Shown one piece after another: positions 8,345-21,379 of a stretch of DNA of 64,000 nucleotides; the stretch's first letter is position 1, and every line of letters begins with the position of its first letter. Under the pieces are notes generated by a model. The model made no database searches, was not told the DNA's origin, and worked only from the letters and a program-made list of their open reading frames with translations. Source of the stretch: Kocuria massiliensis (GTDB lineage: Bacteria > Actinomycetota > Actinomycetes > Actinomycetales > Micrococcaceae); contig NZ_LT835160.1 of the NCBI RefSeq assembly GCF_900169715.1, forward strand, positions 310,001-374,000, written 5' to 3'. The translations under genes were made by a program, and so were the position numbers.

Positions 8345-8938
8345 TTAGTCGAGGTCCAGGCTCGCCGGATCCCACGAGAACAGTCCCTCGAGGCTCACTT
8401 CGATTGGCGTTGCGTTCGGGACGTGTTCGCTCCAGTCCCCCGGCGTTGTCGCGATCAGTGTGCGTCGTATCAGCGTCCCGTGGCTCACAACCAGGAGGTT
8501 CTTCCCGGGATGGTCCAAGACCAGCTGTTTGAAAGTCGCTACTCCACGCCGGTACACCTCGCCTTCCGGCTCCACGCCCTCGAAGAGGTCTTGCGGATGA
8601 CGCGAGTCTTCAAAGCTCAGTACTTCGCCCTCTGCCTGGCCGTACGCGCGCTCGATGACGCCGGGAATCGTTTGCACGTCCTTCATTCCCACGTATTCGC
8701 CGATGATGCGCGCCGTCTCCTGCGCTCTCGACAACGGTGAAGCTCCCAGGAAATCCCACGAACCATAGTTGTGGGCCAGGAGCTTTCCCGCCTCCCGCGC
8801 CTGCTGACGCCCCGTGTCATTCAGCGGAATATCTGAGCTGCCTTGCATTCGCCCGGCCTTATTCCAGTCGGTTTGCCCGTGACGGACCACGACGAGGCGT
8901 CCGCTCATCAGCTGTTGTCCCATGTTTTGATCGTTCAC
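8345..8938 (-). CDS. Histidine phosphatase family protein (phosphoglycerate mutase-like)
   Basis: A phosphoglycerate-mutase-superfamily protein: the catalytic core starts with LVVVRHGQTDWN, the RHG motif whose His becomes phosphorylated, with the later SPLSRAQETARI and LLVVSHGTLIR motifs supplying the second His. Such enzymes include cofactor-dependent mutases and many small-molecule phosphatases; the substrate is not clear. The frame is open from GTG 8971 (208 residues), but the GTG at 8938 has AGGGGAT six bases upstream and leaves less unrelated sequence before the RHG core. Two ATGs (8923 and 8908) are further options. It is monocistronic, divergent from nothing nearby, and is followed by the fru promoter region. 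A second member, gpmA, lies at 28246. Confidence 0.85.
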   Translation of the reverse strand: MNDQNMGQQLMSGRLVVVRHGQTDWNKAGRMQGSSDIPLNDTGRQQAREAGKLLAHNYGSWDFLGASPLSRAQETARIIGEYVGMKDVQTIPGVIERAYGQAEGEVLSFEDSRHPQDLFEGVEPEGEVYRRGVATFKQLVLDHPGKNLLVVSHGTLIRRTLIATTPGDWSEHVPNATPIEVSLEGLFSWDPASLDLD

Positions 8939-9028
8939 TCGTGGATCCCCTGTCAAGGTAACTACCTCCACATGCGGAGGATTTCGGCACTCTTCAACGT
9001 AGCCCCGGAAGCCGCTTAAAACGAAAAA

Positions 9029-9067
9029 GGTCGGTCCGATCCCGGCTATTGCCAGGTCGGACCGACC
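9029..9067 (-). terminator. Rho-independent terminator beside the tRNA-Thr fragment
   Basis: GGTCGGTCCGA (9029-9039) and TCGGACCGACC (9057-9067) form a perfect 11-bp stem. On the minus strand the stem is followed by TTTTT (9028-9024). It lies six bases from the truncated tRNA-Thr 3' end at 9073, the same arrangement as the intact tRNA-Thr and its terminator near 10500. It is probably the original terminator of the tRNA gene before an element inserted. Confidence 0.7.
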
Positions 9068-9072
9068 CTGTG

Positions 9073-9103
9073 GAGCCTTCTACCGGATTCGAACCGCCAC
9101 CCT
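9073..9103 (-). repeat. Duplicated 3' end of tRNA-Thr (attachment-site remnant)
   Basis: Bases 9073-9096 match the 3' end of the intact tRNA-Thr (10532-10555) at 23 of 24 positions in the same orientation, covering the acceptor 3' strand and most of the T arm. Further into the gene the match breaks down and no tRNA can be folded. A tRNA 3'-end duplication flanking a short AT-richer stretch is the usual footprint of integration by a tyrosine recombinase, and a recombinase tail is present next to the intact copy. Confidence 0.65.
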
Positions 9104-9339
9104 GACCTAGTTCTGGAGCTTTCGACACATCCAAACAATTCTCACCAGCACCCCACCAATCCTATAAATATAGAGCAGCAATTGGCACATAGCGCAGACA
9201 AGGTTCCTCGCATTCCCTGTAAATATTCTCCCCCTCCAACGAAAGTAGCCTCCTGGAATCTGATTCAAATTTGTGTCACCATGCAGTACACCGTTAAGCT
9301 ATTCGATCGGACGAGCCACTTTTCAACCAAGGATTCCCC

Positions 9340-9909
9340 ATGTCCTCTACACAATCGCCTACACTCACCAGGCGAAATATCGCTAAAGCCGCAGTATGGT
9401 CAACCCCTGTTTTAGTCGCAGCTAGCGCTGTCCCCGCCTATGCAGCATCGCCGGAACCTAGAATTCGAGGCTGGCTGCACCTCGTCAAGGATTGCAGCCG
9501 CTCTGAAATCACTGTCGGTCCTAGTAGAAAATTTGAACCTGGGCTATGGGTCGAAAACGCAAGAGCAAACATCAAGGCAACCAATGCCATGATCACGTTC
9601 TACATGCCACATCGTTTCGATCCTTTAAGATGGCAAGCTGAACACGATAACGGAGCCTGGTCCATTCCCCAGCACAATCCATCCGCGCCACAAAGGGGTG
9701 GGTACACCGCATACACGACTCGTTACTCAGGAACCTGGGACTTCCAAAGTCGTGACAAACGATTGCGGGCTACGAGTCACCCGAGCTTTTACGCACCCCT
9801 CGACCCTCACGTGTGCTCGGGGGAAGCAACCCTCTACTTAGCCGGCACAGTTACGATCGACGGAAATACGCTTACAGCCAACAGCGACCCCCTAACCCTA
9901 GGCCATTGA
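9340..9909 (+). CDS. Orphan Tat-exported protein in the tRNA-Thr island
   Basis: I do not recognise the mature domain. The 189-residue protein begins with a clear twin-arginine signal: TRRNIAKAAVW, a hydrophobic stretch and a cleavage site near VPAYAAS (about residue 36), a layout common in small actinobacterial surface proteins. The mature part (about 150 residues) is rich in aromatic residues, His, Arg and Pro, with two cysteines (CSRS near 52, HVCSGE near 165) that could form a disulfide. ATG 9340 follows AAGGA at a good distance. The base composition is noticeably more AT-rich than the flanking core genes, with codons such as AGA and TTA that are rare nearby. This fits acquisition with the element flanked by the tRNA-Thr duplication. 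No neighbour gives a functional hint. Confidence 0.7.
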   Translation: MSSTQSPTLTRRNIAKAAVWSTPVLVAASAVPAYAASPEPRIRGWLHLVKDCSRSEITVGPSRKFEPGLWVENARANIKATNAMITFYMPHRFDPLRWQAEHDNGAWSIPQHNPSAPQRGGYTAYTTRYSGTWDFQSRDKRLRATSHPSFYAPLDPHVCSGEATLYLAGTVTIDGNTLTANSDPLTLGH

Positions 9910-10353
9910 GACTGTCAAGCTTGCAGATATTTAATGCAGGCCGGCTTCCAGGAACCACAAACCTCTATGTTCCACCAAATAAACCTCTGACACTCGCGGC
10001 AACTGGAGCCAAACACTTAACTCGATCAAGATTCCTAGGAAGACGAGCCCCCGGATTCACGCCCGCTGCATCCGGGGGGGCTCAACACGTTCTAAAACCC
10101 GCCGTACCCGGCTGGTGCCAAAAGGGCACCAAGAACGATGCAGCCTCCCTTCATTCGTGAAGTACTAAGACTTAACGCAAAACAATGCGAGTAAGCTCCT
10201 GGTCGCACCCTCTTACGCTAGACCCCACACTTCCCGAACGTGCTTTCTCAAGAACTGAGCACACTGTCGCTAATACTAAAGCGGATACATTGATGAGATA
10301 GACCCAAGAAAGCCCTTGTGGTAGCTGGTCAGCCATGTCGCTCCTCACCGGAG
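9910..10353. other. Non-coding, decayed stretch of the island
   Basis: No convincing gene is visible between the Tat protein and the integrase tail. A 115-codon frame at 9813-10160 starts inside the preceding gene, has no ribosome site and resembles nothing. Composition is AT-richer than the core genes around it. Decayed phage or element DNA is the simplest reading. Confidence 0.5.
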
Positions 10354-10515
10354 TTTACCCGACGCCACTACGTCGAGCGGGAGGGCCTGGTGGACTTTTC
10401 GAGCATCGTCGAAGCGTTCGGACCTGGAGCAAAAGGGTGTGGAGTCCGTGACTTAACCGTGACTCGGGGACGATTAAACGAAAAAATCCCCAGAACACCA
10501 ACGCTTTTCCGTTGA
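10354..10515 (+). pseudogene. C-terminal remnant of a tyrosine recombinase (integrase)
   Basis: The frame reads SSPEFTRRHYVEREGLVDF followed by SSIVEAF. This matches the end of many actinobacterial phage-type integrases, where 'TRRHYVER' carries the nucleophilic tyrosine, followed by a short tail ending near a phrase such as 'xxLExF'. Upstream of about 10348 the similarity stops, and the His-Arg catalytic box expected some 30 residues earlier is absent, so only the last 40 or so codons survive. The remnant points toward the 3' end of tRNA-Thr, less than 80 bp away, exactly where integrases of tRNA-targeting elements sit. The frame continues to a TGA at 10515 through the tRNA terminator. Recognition is by motif only. 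Confidence 0.6.
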
Positions 10516-10530
10516 TATTCCGGGGATCTT
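10473..10530 (-). terminator. Terminator downstream of tRNA-Thr
   Basis: On the minus strand a long imperfect stem (GATCCCCGGAATATCAACG pairing with a G+U-containing partner ending CTGGGGAT) is followed by six T residues and begins a few bases past the 3' end of tRNA-Thr. It clearly serves that tRNA. Confidence 0.8.
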
Positions 10531-10532
10531 AG

Positions 10533-10606
10533 AGCCTCCTACCGGATTCGAACCGGTGACCCTCTGTTTACAAGACAGATGCTCTGGCCAGCTGAGCTAA
10601 GGAGGC
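10533..10606 (-). tRNA. tRNA-Thr (anticodon TGT)
   Basis: Minus-strand 74-nt cloverleaf: acceptor GCCTCCT pairs with AGGAGGC, D arm with AGCTCAGCTGG, anticodon stem CTGTC-loop with TTGTAAA (anticodon TGT, Thr ACA/ACN), and T arm CCGG-TTCGAAT-CCGG. CCA is not encoded. Its 3' end is duplicated at 9073-9096, and an integrase remnant lies immediately downstream, so this gene was an integration target. Confidence 0.95.
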
Positions 10607-10727
10607 ACGTTCTCGCGGCACCTTACATTACCCGGCTGCGGTCCCATTCCCAAACGGACCCCCAACAATGCCGTGAGGAGGTGCCCCATCGCGACGGGAC
10701 ACCCCCTCAACAGGTGAGCGTTACGGC

Positions 10728-11615
10728 TTACTTACCGGACTTGCCCTTGATGACTCCGCTCAGGAAATCGGAGAAGCTGCCGTTACCGTACTTCTGACTG
10801 TCGGCGTAGATCGTCGGCGTTCCGCTAATGCCGTTGTTCTGCGACTCCTTGACGGTGACGTTCACCAGCGGACGGTACTTGTTGTTGTCCAAGTCGCTCT
10901 TGATATCGGCACCATATTTCTTGGCGATATCTGCGAGCTTTTGGTTATTCATGCCGCCCTGACCCTGGTGAGACATCATCTCTTCCTGCCAGTCAAGGAA
11001 CTTCTCCGGGGAGACCTGCTCGGCGACAGAGTAGGCAGCCATGGCAGCTCGGGATGAGTATTCCGTGCTGGTCTCTTGGTCCAGGAAGTTGAGGTTCCTG
11101 ATTTCCAGCTGGATCTGACCGTCCATGACCTGCTTCTTCAGCTGTTCACCGTTGGACTTTTCGAACTCTGCGCAGTGAATGCAGTTGTAGTCCTGGAAAA
11201 TGGTGACCTTGACGGGCTCACCATTCTTCTTGGCGTCCTGCTCAGAAGGCATACCGACCGGAAGTGTGGCCGGCTTTCCATTCGACTGGTCATCGGCCGG
11301 CCCGGTTTCCTTCGATGTCTTCAGATCGTTGATATCACGCGTATCGACATCCGAGGTGTCCTTCTTGATACCGTCCTTGGTCACCACGATTCCGCCATAT
11401 TGGTTGGAACTCGAAGCGACTGGACCGGAATCGGGGATTTCGGACTTCTTATTGTGCTGATAAACCGCCGCGATAACGCCAATAATGATCACGACGAGCA
11501 CCACTGAGGAAATCTGCCACCACAGGCCCGAGGTCTTACGGCTGCTCTGCTTGGCAGCGATTTGACGCGCCTTTTCTCGCGCCTCGCTACTCCGTGGAGA
11601 AGAGGAGGATGCCAC
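10728..11615 (-). CDS. Membrane-anchored DsbA-family thioredoxin-fold protein
   Basis: A thiol-disulfide oxidoreductase-like protein facing the outside of the cell. After a charged cytoplasmic segment rich in Ser/Arg/Lys comes one transmembrane helix (WQISSVVLVVIIIGVIAAVY), then about 90 residues of polar linker, then the thioredoxin-like domain with the active-site motif FQDYNCIHCAEF (Cys-Ile-His-Cys) and the cis-Pro loop SGTPTIYADSQ. In this family such proteins oxidise or reduce secreted proteins; the substrate is unknown. The frame reaches GTG 11660, but GTG 11615 has GGGAG six bases upstream and gives the usual MASSSS-type N-terminus with a charged AREKARQIAAKQ helix. It is divergent from the trehalose gene and preceded downstream by tRNA-Thr. 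Confidence 0.88.
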   Translation of the reverse strand: MASSSSPRSSEAREKARQIAAKQSSRKTSGLWWQISSVVLVVIIIGVIAAVYQHNKKSEIPDSGPVASSSNQYGGIVVTKDGIKKDTSDVDTRDINDLKTSKETGPADDQSNGKPATLPVGMPSEQDAKKNGEPVKVTIFQDYNCIHCAEFEKSNGEQLKKQVMDGQIQLEIRNLNFLDQETSTEYSSRAAMAAYSVAEQVSPEKFLDWQEEMMSHQGQGGMNNQKLADIAKKYGADIKSDLDNNKYRPLVNVTVKESQNNGISGTPTIYADSQKYGNGSFSDFLSGVIKGKSGK

Positions 11616-11786
11616 GTTTTGCTCCCTGTTCGAATGAATAGTCACTACAGAATCCCCCACATCCTAACGGAGATACCTGGGTACCTCATGGGTAAATACA
11701 CCCGCGGAAAATTCCCTCTCCACCCCGCGAGATCTGCGGATAGGCTTAGAAGTAGGCTGGCTCGAAGAGAGAAAGGCATGTGCCCC

Positions 11787-14240
11787 ATGACGAATATTCA
11801 CGAGGAACGCGCGAGTACACGGGAGAGTAACGGTGGCGGGTACGACTTTGTCGTCGTAGCTAACCGATTGCCCGTGGATCGTTCAATCGACGACGAGGGA
11901 AACTCATCGTGGCGACGCTCCCCGGGTGGACTCGTCAGTGCATTGGCACCGGTAATGTCATCGCATGCCGGTGCATGGATCGGTTGGCATGGTGCATCCG
12001 ACGAGGAGCTCGAGCCTTTTGACCACGATGTCTTCCACCTCGTGCCGGTCCCCCTCTCCGAGGGCGAGGTCCGTCGATACTATGAAGGCTTTTCCAACGC
12101 CACCATCTGGCCGTTGTATCACGACGTCATCGCCCCACCAGAGTTTCACCGTACTTGGTGGGATACCTACCGCACGGTGAACCGCAGGTTCGCGGAAGCG
12201 GCGGCCGATAGCGCTGCACAGAACGCCACCGTTTGGGTGCAGGACTACCAATTGCAACTCGTCCCTGCGATGTTGCGCCACCTCAGGCCGGACCTGACGA
12301 TTGGGTTCTTTGACCACATCCCCTTCCCGCCTTTGGAAATCTTTGCCCAGTTGCCGTGGCGGAAACAGGTTCTCACTGGCCTCCTCGGCGCGGACCTTCT
12401 CGGATTTCAACGCCCCGGTGACGCCAGCAATTTCAGGCGCTGTTGCGACAAGATTTTGGGAGTCCAGTTCGACGGCGAAAGGGCCGAGGTTACCCAAACC
12501 CCACAGGAGCAAAGCGGGGACGAAGGCAATGAACGGTTCCACCGCGCATACACGACGGCGATGCCCAACGTCACGTCACGTCGGCGGGCTCGGAAAGAGC
12601 GACTCAACCACGACCTACCCACGTGGATCACACGGGCGACGTCTTACCCCATCTCCATCGACGTGGAAGCCGTGACCGAGATGGCCTCACGTCCGTCGAC
12701 CAAGCGTCGCGCCGAGCAGATCCGGCAAGAGTTAGGCAATCCCGAGACGGTGTACCTCGGCGTGGACCGGCTGGACTACACCAAGGGCATCCGCCATCGC
12801 CTCAAGGCCTATGGTGAATTGCTCAACGACGGCGACCTCACCGTGGAGAATTCAACGATGATTCAGGTTGCGAGCCCGTCCCGTGAACGAGTCGCCTCCT
12901 ATATTGAGCTCCGGGAGCAGATCGAGGGGATGGTCGGTCGCCTCAACGGCCAATTCGACACCATGGCGCATACCGCGATCCGATATCTCCATCACGGATA
13001 CCCGTTTGAAGAGATGATCGCCCTCTACCTCGCCACGGATGTCATGGTCGTCTCTTCGCTCCGTGACGGCATGAACTTGGTAGCCAAGGAATACGTGGTG
13101 AGCCACCTCGACCACACAGGTGCACTAGTGCTCTCCGAATTTACGGGGGCTGCCGAACAGCTCCCGGATGCGATCCAGATTAACCCGCACGATATAGACG
13201 GGTTCAAGGATGCGTTGCTGTACGCCAAGAACATGCCCCTCGAGGAACGCCAAGCGCGCATGAAGGCCATGCGTGAGCAGATCTTTGCTCACGACGTCGA
13301 GGATTGGTCGACTCGCTTCCTTGACGATCTCTCCCGCACGCGGGAGGACGATCTGGGCCCAGAACCCAAGACGGATGAGTTGCCCATGATCGGTGATCTC
13401 GACCGCGGGCACGGCCCGTTCCCGACGCCGGCGGTCGAGGAAGAGCTCCAGCGCGCGGCCGCGGCTCCGAACCTCCTGGTCGCCATGGACTTCGACGGCA
13501 CGCTGGCCCCCTTCACCAATGTTCCTGAAGAAGCCCGAGCCCTTCCCCTCTCCCAGTCCTCCCTCGAGGATCTATCAGAACAGCCGGACACCTCGGTTGC
13601 CCTGATTTCTGGTCGGCCGATGAGTTTCCTCAAGGAGGTCGCCGACCCGAATGGAAAGATGCTTCTCTCCGGTTCTCATGGTGGCGAGTTCGACTACTCT
13701 GCGGCCGGGAAAGAATCGCCCGAGCTGAAACTCACCGAGTCCCAGAAGAAAGCGCTGGCCCAAGCCACCGAGGCCGTCCAGGAGCTCGTCGACCGCCACC
13801 CAGGCTCCGAGATCGAGTACAAACCCGCGGGGGTTGGTTTCCACACCAGAACCATGGGCGACGACGACGCCGCACAGTCCGCGGAAGCGGAAGCCGTCCG
13901 CATCTTGAAGGACATTCCGGGCGTCAGACTGTCCCCAGGACAATACGTCGTCGAATGCGCCGTCCTCGAGGTCACGAAGGGCGACGCCTTGGACCTCTTC
14001 AAGGACTTCACGGGTGCGGACATCACAATCTTCGCCGGCGACGACCTCACGGATGAAGACGCGCTCAAAAATCTCGAGCCCCAGGACCTCGGCGTCAAGG
14101 TGGGCCGTGCGGAATCTATCGCCCGAGTACGAGTCACCGGCCCGGAGGCGATGTCGCACGCGCTGGCGCGCTTGGCACACCTCCGCCGTCAACACACTCG
14201 AACCAGCGACGACGTAGAAAATTCACTTCGGGAAGACTAG
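11787..14240 (+). CDS. Fused trehalose-6-phosphate synthase / trehalose-6-phosphate phosphatase
   Basis: One 817-residue polypeptide for both steps of trehalose synthesis from UDP-glucose and glucose 6-phosphate. The N-terminal half (about 20-490) is a GT20 synthase: FVVVANRLPVDR, WIGWHG, VWVQDYQLQLVPAMLR, GVDRLDYTKGIRHRL and SLRDGMNLVAKEYV are all diagnostic OtsA motifs. The C-terminal part (about 545-800) is a HAD-type OtsB phosphatase with the nucleophile motif LLVAMDFDGTLAPF and the distal FAGDDLTDEDAL. The frame is open from 11562, but ATG 11787 has GAAAGG ten bases upstream; ATG 11778 is too close to it. Separate otsA and otsB are more usual in bacteria, though fusions occur in Micrococcaceae and eukaryotes. 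It is followed by a strong hairpin. Trehalose serves as compatible solute or carbon store. Confidence 0.93.
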   Translation: MTNIHEERASTRESNGGGYDFVVVANRLPVDRSIDDEGNSSWRRSPGGLVSALAPVMSSHAGAWIGWHGASDEELEPFDHDVFHLVPVPLSEGEVRRYYEGFSNATIWPLYHDVIAPPEFHRTWWDTYRTVNRRFAEAAADSAAQNATVWVQDYQLQLVPAMLRHLRPDLTIGFFDHIPFPPLEIFAQLPWRKQVLTGLLGADLLGFQRPGDASNFRRCCDKILGVQFDGERAEVTQTPQEQSGDEGNERFHRAYTTAMPNVTSRRRARKERLNHDLPTWITRATSYPISIDVEAVTEMASRPSTKRRAEQIRQELGNPETVYLGVDRLDYTKGIRHRLKAYGELLNDGDLTVENSTMIQVASPSRERVASYIELREQIEGMVGRLNGQFDTMAHTAIRYLHHGYPFEEMIALYLATDVMVVSSLRDGMNLVAKEYVVSHLDHTGALVLSEFTGAAEQLPDAIQINPHDIDGFKDALLYAKNMPLEERQARMKAMREQIFAHDVEDWSTRFLDDLSRTREDDLGPEPKTDELPMIGDLDRGHGPFPTPAVEEELQRAAAAPNLLVAMDFDGTLAPFTNVPEEARALPLSQSSLEDLSEQPDTSVALISGRPMSFLKEVADPNGKMLLSGSHGGEFDYSAAGKESPELKLTESQKKALAQATEAVQELVDRHPGSEIEYKPAGVGFHTRTMGDDDAAQSAEAEAVRILKDIPGVRLSPGQYVVECAVLEVTKGDALDLFKDFTGADITIFAGDDLTDEDALKNLEPQDLGVKVGRAESIARVRVTGPEAMSHALARLAHLRRQHTRTSDDVENSLRED

Positions 14241-14257
14241 TTCAGTCCGATTGAACG

Positions 14258-14301
14258 ACCGGGCCCGGTGCCGCCCGCTCCAGGTCAGCACCGGGCCCGG
14301 T
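14258..14301. terminator. Hairpin after the trehalose gene
   Basis: ACCGGGCCCGGTGC (14258-14271) and GCACCGGGCCCGGT (14288-14301) are exact inverted copies, giving a 14-bp GC stem 17 bp after the stop codon. There is no T run on either side, so it may act as an mRNA-stabilising or factor-assisted terminator. Confidence 0.5.
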
Positions 14302-14382
14302 ATTGAGGCAGCAAACATACCCACCGACCAACACATAGTATAAAATTGAATTATCGTGTAAATCATTTGGAGAGAGGTAATC

Positions 14383-15465
14383 ATGTCCGACACGATGACC
14401 GCCATGACCTACTACGGCGAACACGATATTCGATTCGAGGAACGGCCTAAGCCGAAGCTCATCGACCCGACTGACGCCATCGTCCGCATCACGAAAACCA
14501 CCATCTGCGGTACTGACCTTGGCATATACAAAGGCAAGAACCCCGAGATCGAATCGGCTGCCCGGGAAGCCACCGGAAGCTGGAACGGCCGCATTCTGGG
14601 GCACGAAGGTATTGGAATAGTTGAGGAGGTCGGCGACGCCGTCACCTCCATCAAACCTGGCGATCGGGTATTGGTTTCCTGCATCTCACGATGCGGCACC
14701 TGCGAGAACTGTCAGAAGCAGCTCTACGCCCACTGCCGGCAGGGCGGCGGATGGATCATGGGCTACATGATCGACGGCACGCAAGCCGAGTACGTGCGTA
14801 CCCCGTTCGCCGACAATTCTCTCTTCCACCTCCCGGCAGGCATCGACACCGACGTCGCAGTCTTCCTCTCGGATGCTCTCCCGACGGGCCACGAGATCGG
14901 CGTGATCAATGGCCAGGTGGCCCCCGGTAAGGACGTGATGATTGTCGGCGCAGGCCCCGTGGGCATGGGAGTTCTCCTGACGGCTCAGTTCTATTCACCA
15001 GCGAATATCATCGTCGTGGACATGGACGACAACCGGCTCGACATGGCCAAGCGCATGGGCGCTACGCACACCATCAACCCCGGCAAGGAGAGCCTCGAGG
15101 ACCTTCTCGCCACCGTTACCTCCGGCCGAGGGGTCGACACGGCCATCGAAGCCGTTGGGCTCCCCGCAACGTGGGAACTCTGCTCGAACAGTGTGAAGGA
15201 GGGCGGCCACATCGCCATCGTTGGCGTCCACGGTAAGCCCGTGGAATTCGAACTGCAGAAGGCATGGATCAAGAACCTCACCATCACGACCGGCCTCGTC
15301 TCCGCGAATACGACCAATATGCTCATCAAGGCCGTTCAGAACACGCATCTGCCGATCAAGAGCCTGGCCACTCACCACTTCGATTTCGCCGACATGGAGA
15401 AAGCTTGGGATGTCTTCAAGAATGCAGCCGAATCCCAGGCAGTGAAGGTGGTCATTAACCACTAG
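14383..15465 (+). CDS. Zinc-dependent alcohol dehydrogenase (MDR superfamily)
   Basis: A 360-residue NAD(P)-dependent dehydrogenase. Catalytic zinc ligands are Cys42 in TTICGTDLG and the H74-E75 pair in LGHEGIG. The structural zinc is held by Cys104, Cys107, Cys110 and Cys118 (CGTCENC...HC). The Rossmann motif GAGPVGMG follows in the C-terminal half. The class includes secondary-alcohol and sorbitol/threonine-type dehydrogenases, and the substrate is not clear here. The ribosome site AGAGAGG precedes ATG 14383. The AT-rich stretch 14330-14370 upstream likely holds the promoter. The gene is monocistronic and ends in a perfect terminator facing the rRNA operon. Confidence 0.9.
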   Translation: MSDTMTAMTYYGEHDIRFEERPKPKLIDPTDAIVRITKTTICGTDLGIYKGKNPEIESAAREATGSWNGRILGHEGIGIVEEVGDAVTSIKPGDRVLVSCISRCGTCENCQKQLYAHCRQGGGWIMGYMIDGTQAEYVRTPFADNSLFHLPAGIDTDVAVFLSDALPTGHEIGVINGQVAPGKDVMIVGAGPVGMGVLLTAQFYSPANIIVVDMDDNRLDMAKRMGATHTINPGKESLEDLLATVTSGRGVDTAIEAVGLPATWELCSNSVKEGGHIAIVGVHGKPVEFELQKAWIKNLTITTGLVSANTTNMLIKAVQNTHLPIKSLATHHFDFADMEKAWDVFKNAAESQAVKVVINH

Positions 15466-15501
15466 GAATCGCGCCTTCCCACGTTCACCAAATCCACGAA
15501 A

Positions 15502-15536
15502 AAGGGGGTCGGCGCCATGCGGCGCCGACCCCCTTC
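15502..15536 (+). terminator. Terminator of the alcohol dehydrogenase gene
   Basis: AAGGGGGTCGGCGCC and its perfect complement (CGGCGCCGACCCCCTT) surround a three-base ATG loop; a short T-rich tail follows. It insulates the gene from the convergent rRNA operon. Confidence 0.85.
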
Positions 15537-15565
15537 TTAACCCAAATGGCTCTTAAATGGATAAA

Positions 15566-15604
15566 GGGAGGCGGTTAGCATCATCACGATGCTAACCGCC
15601 TCCC
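15566..15604 (-). terminator. rRNA operon terminator
   Basis: GGGAGGCGGTTAGCATC and its perfect complement form a 17-bp stem with a five-base loop, 19 bp past the 5S gene on the minus strand, followed by TTTAT. This is the end of the rrn transcript. Confidence 0.85.
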
Positions 15605-15622
15605 TCATCACTCAAAAATATT

Positions 15623-15739
15623 TTCGGCGGCGACCTACTCTCCCACACACCTACCGGGTGCAGTACCATCAGCGCTAAGAGCCTTAACTACCGGGTTCGG
15701 AATGAGACCGGGTGTACCCCTCTTGCCATAACCACCGAA
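15623..15739 (-). rRNA. rrf: 5S ribosomal RNA
   Basis: Minus strand. The 5' end TTCGGTGGTTATGGC pairs with the 3' end GCCGCCGAA, and the conserved CCGAACCCGG and GGAGAGTAGGTC segments are present. About 117 nt; ends are estimated from the terminal stem. Confidence 0.95.
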
Positions 15740-15897
15740 AAACCTTCAACCACAACCACACCACAAACGGTGCAGCCGGGAAACCTCAAACAACACACCC
15801 CAAATTTACAGGGTTGTTATCCCAAAACCATACAGTGAACGCGACACACCACAACAAGTCCCACTACATCTTCATAGCAACAAAAAACATTATTTGT

Positions 15898-20858
<4,961 letters not shown>

Positions 20859-21092
20859 AAAACAAACAAAGAGAAAAACCCGAGGCTCAACAAAATAAAA
20901 CCCCAACAAACAACCATCACGGGGTGATGATCAAACGTTCATCAGGTCATGCTGAAACCAACAAGAATTTCTACAAAAAACATTGGTACAACATTCTATA
21001 AACAAAGCACACTATTGAGTTCTCAAACAACGAGCCCATCAGGAACTAACACCGCTCTAAGCGATGATCACTCCCGTGGTCTTGCTCGAACA
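20859..21092 (-). promoter_or_regulatory. rRNA leader with boxA-like antiterminator
   Basis: AT-rich transcribed leader upstream of 16S. At 21011-21032 the minus strand reads TTGTTTGAGAACTCAATAGT, shared with the 16S-23S spacer copy at 19079-19098. A segment of repeated location inside the leader and the spacer fits NusB/NusG-dependent antitermination. No protein gene is supported here. Confidence 0.6.
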
Positions 21093-21121
21093 ACCTTACC
21101 GGCCGTTCCTCGGCGAGTCAA
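21093..21121 (-). promoter_or_regulatory. rRNA operon promoter, proximal
   Basis: Minus strand: -35 TTGACT (21116-21121) and -10 TAAGGT (21093-21098), exactly 17 bp apart, about 235 bp before 16S. This is close to ideal for the housekeeping sigma factor of actinobacteria. Confidence 0.75.
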
Positions 21122-21193
21122 CTTGACGTTTCCGCCTCGTTCACTTCGTCGACACCCTTCTGAAACCGAAGCTTCAGAGAGTCACAATATTTC

Positions 21194-21222
21194 AGTTTAT
21201 ACCCTTCAGATCTCCGACGCAA
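21194..21222 (-). promoter_or_regulatory. rRNA operon promoter, distal (candidate)
   Basis: Minus strand: -35 TTGCGT (21217-21222) and -10 TAAACT (21194-21199), 17 bp apart, about 100 bp upstream of the proximal promoter. Tandem rrn promoters are common; this one is weaker by sequence. Confidence 0.5.
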
Positions 21223-21379
21223 GTCGACAATCTGAAAGAAAGCGAAATTTGTGGAAGCCACTTCCAGGTCTTGGACCCGGTCGCCGTGGCAACTCGCATT
21301 ACTTTACATACGTCAACGGGCCCTCGCAACTCGAGGGCCCGTGATGTGGGTTACCGTATTCGGGCTCGCGCCCTCTCTT

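Noticed and set aside
9813-10160. 115-codon frame in the tRNA-Thr island
   Set aside because: Starts inside the Tat protein gene, has no ribosome site and no recognisable domain.
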